Assembly (NCBI GenBank): GCA_946902875.1
Contig: OX336355.1
Location: 10,995,347-11,059,346 of the forward strand
Origin: Nematopogon swammerdamellus
Lineage: Eukaryota; Arthropoda; Insecta; Lepidoptera; Adelidae
Length of the DNA stretch: 64,000 bases
Direction of reading: 5' to 3'
Shown here one piece after another: positions 62,790 through 64,000 of the stretch (position 1 is the first letter of the stretch; each line of letters starts with the position of its first letter). A program made the position numbers and the translations under genes. Under the pieces are notes generated by a model. It saw only the letters and a list, made by a program, of their open reading frames with translations, was not told the DNA's origin and ran no database searches.

Positions 62790-64000
62790 TTTCACTTGTT
62801 TACTATCAGACTTGTTTACTCAGGAATCTTCTTTCTGCTGTAAATGGAGTGCGTGCCGACCAAATGTTGGTAGCAAGGTAAAACGCTTGCGATGAATGGC
62901 AATGCCTTGTCTGGGTATTTATTACTATGCCGCGTCTCTGTCGGCACACGATGAAAAACAATTTTGAATTTCCTGCTCGTTTTCAAAACAGATAGCATGT
63001 AGGTTGGTAGGTTATGCATATTGAGAATGATAAGCTAAGATAAGAATAGATGTTTTTTTATTGGAAGTTTTTAGATTATTGGAAAATAATAAAGTTTTGC
63101 TTTCATAAGAATGAATTCTAGACATAAGACATAATAATAAATTCCCTCCTTTAAGGAATGACGGAATTGAGTATTTTATCACGTCTTGGCAAGATTGATT
63201 AGAATAAATTACAAGAAGAATCTACAATGAGTCCGCCGTCTGCACCGATATACCTACAATGTATATATTCTTAGGCAGGTACCTAAAAAAAAAGTTCCCC
63301 GAAATATTCAATGCTAAGTTCGGATTAAACATTTCATATAAGCCAGTTTTTTTATTATTTTTTAATATTGTAAGAAAAAAAAAGAAATCCTTTAATTTAT
63401 TTCATACCAATAAATCCACAAGATTATTCAACCATGTCTTTAGATTCGAGATCATTTCTCATACCGGCAAAAATGCATGAAAACGTATAAAAAATAAGAT
63501 TGTCTTAATCTCAATATATCGCCCTCTCGCCTCGCGGGGAGCGATGGGGAAGCATGATAATAATATATGATCAACGTTAGACAACAGAGATCGATGTCTC
63601 TGTGTCACGCGTTTGATAAATTGTACCTTACATATTTGGTGGGTATTGTTTTGAAAATCGTCGTCAAATGAATATTACTACGACAATATTCTATGTATAC
63701 ATATAATGTATTTCAGGGAGGGAACTATTTTTTCTATGAGTATTTTGTTTAGTGATATGTTTTATAACCATCATACAAATTCAGATGGTGTAACTCTACG
63801 TTTTGTCTATTTGTAACTATATCGCGCTGTCTAGATAAGCAATTAATATTCTTGTATTAATTGTAAAATATATAATCGTTACCTATTATTAATTAAAAGT
63901 TATATATAGAATTATATTATATTAATAATATTATATTTAAAGTTTAGTTATATTATACAGACTGCGAAACAAAATAAAAAATCCGCCCCTACCAGATACC
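62790..64000. other. No gene seen; AT-rich end of window
   Basis: Short frames only (up to 73 codons). CGCCCTCTCGCCTCGCGGGG (63521-63540) is an isolated GC-rich patch. Confidence 0.35.

Overview
This window looks like a repeat-packed intergenic or intronic stretch of an insect genome, most probably a moth or butterfly (Lepidoptera). The case is indirect. There is a BEL/Pao retrotransposon, several short Helitron-like elements ending in the form usual in Lepidoptera (…GCGGGCAAAAGCTAG next to T), tRNA-derived SINEs, LINE tails of RTE and Jockey type, and the dispersed 'GGTTCCGTA … GAGTCCGACTCGC' repeat. I found no host protein-coding gene that I can name, no rRNA, no functional tRNA and no CRISPR. 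Almost every open frame other than the two retrotransposon genes is short and falls inside a repeat.

Layout. 1-3391 (minus): the 5' part of a young-looking BEL/Pao element: putative LTR, primer-binding site, intact gag, then pol in the -1 frame, open to the window edge. 3.4-12.5 kb: LINE/SINE tails, a solo LTR (6675-7059) at a TATATA target, two long hairpins, and a 23-bp minisatellite beside a palindromic MITE. 12.5-28.9 kb: more tails, a possible minus-strand LTR (13.5-14.46 kb), nested SINEs near 20-21 kb, a 5'-truncated RTE LINE with a target duplication (24.2-24.5 kb), and an 840-bp foldback element with TTAA at both ends (26.4-27.2 kb). 28879-35555: a 6.7-kb element bounded by two 294-bp LTRs that look identical, inside TATATA. 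It has no recognisable gag-pol, but holds a 71-bp minisatellite, a 36-bp degenerate repeat and a nested 931-bp hAT-type element. 35.5-49 kb: a full-length tRNA-headed SINE, a LINE C-terminal ORF, foldback repeats and a 664-bp tandem duplication. 49-64 kb: a Helitron (53601-54898) filled with a two-armed inverted 68-bp minisatellite, a TCAGG telomere-like array, a SINE interrupted by an exon-like fragment, and mostly unique AT-rich sequence with a cluster of octamer motifs.

Recurring families are lettered A-G here for cross-reference (my labels): A = tRNA-derived SINE with GGTTCGAATCC; B = poly(A) tail family containing 'CGACCGAATGTCCATGGGCG'; C = tRNA-headed SINE ending GGATTACATAAAA; D = tail family ending GTGTCAGTTTCCATAAAA; E = family containing GGTGGGTCTTCGTGCC; F = about 170-bp palindromic MITE; G = GGTTCCGTA repeat. 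The sequence shows nested insertions in several places, so the order of events can be partly read. No metabolic or operon-like cooperation of genes is present. The only coding system is the retrotransposon gag-pol.
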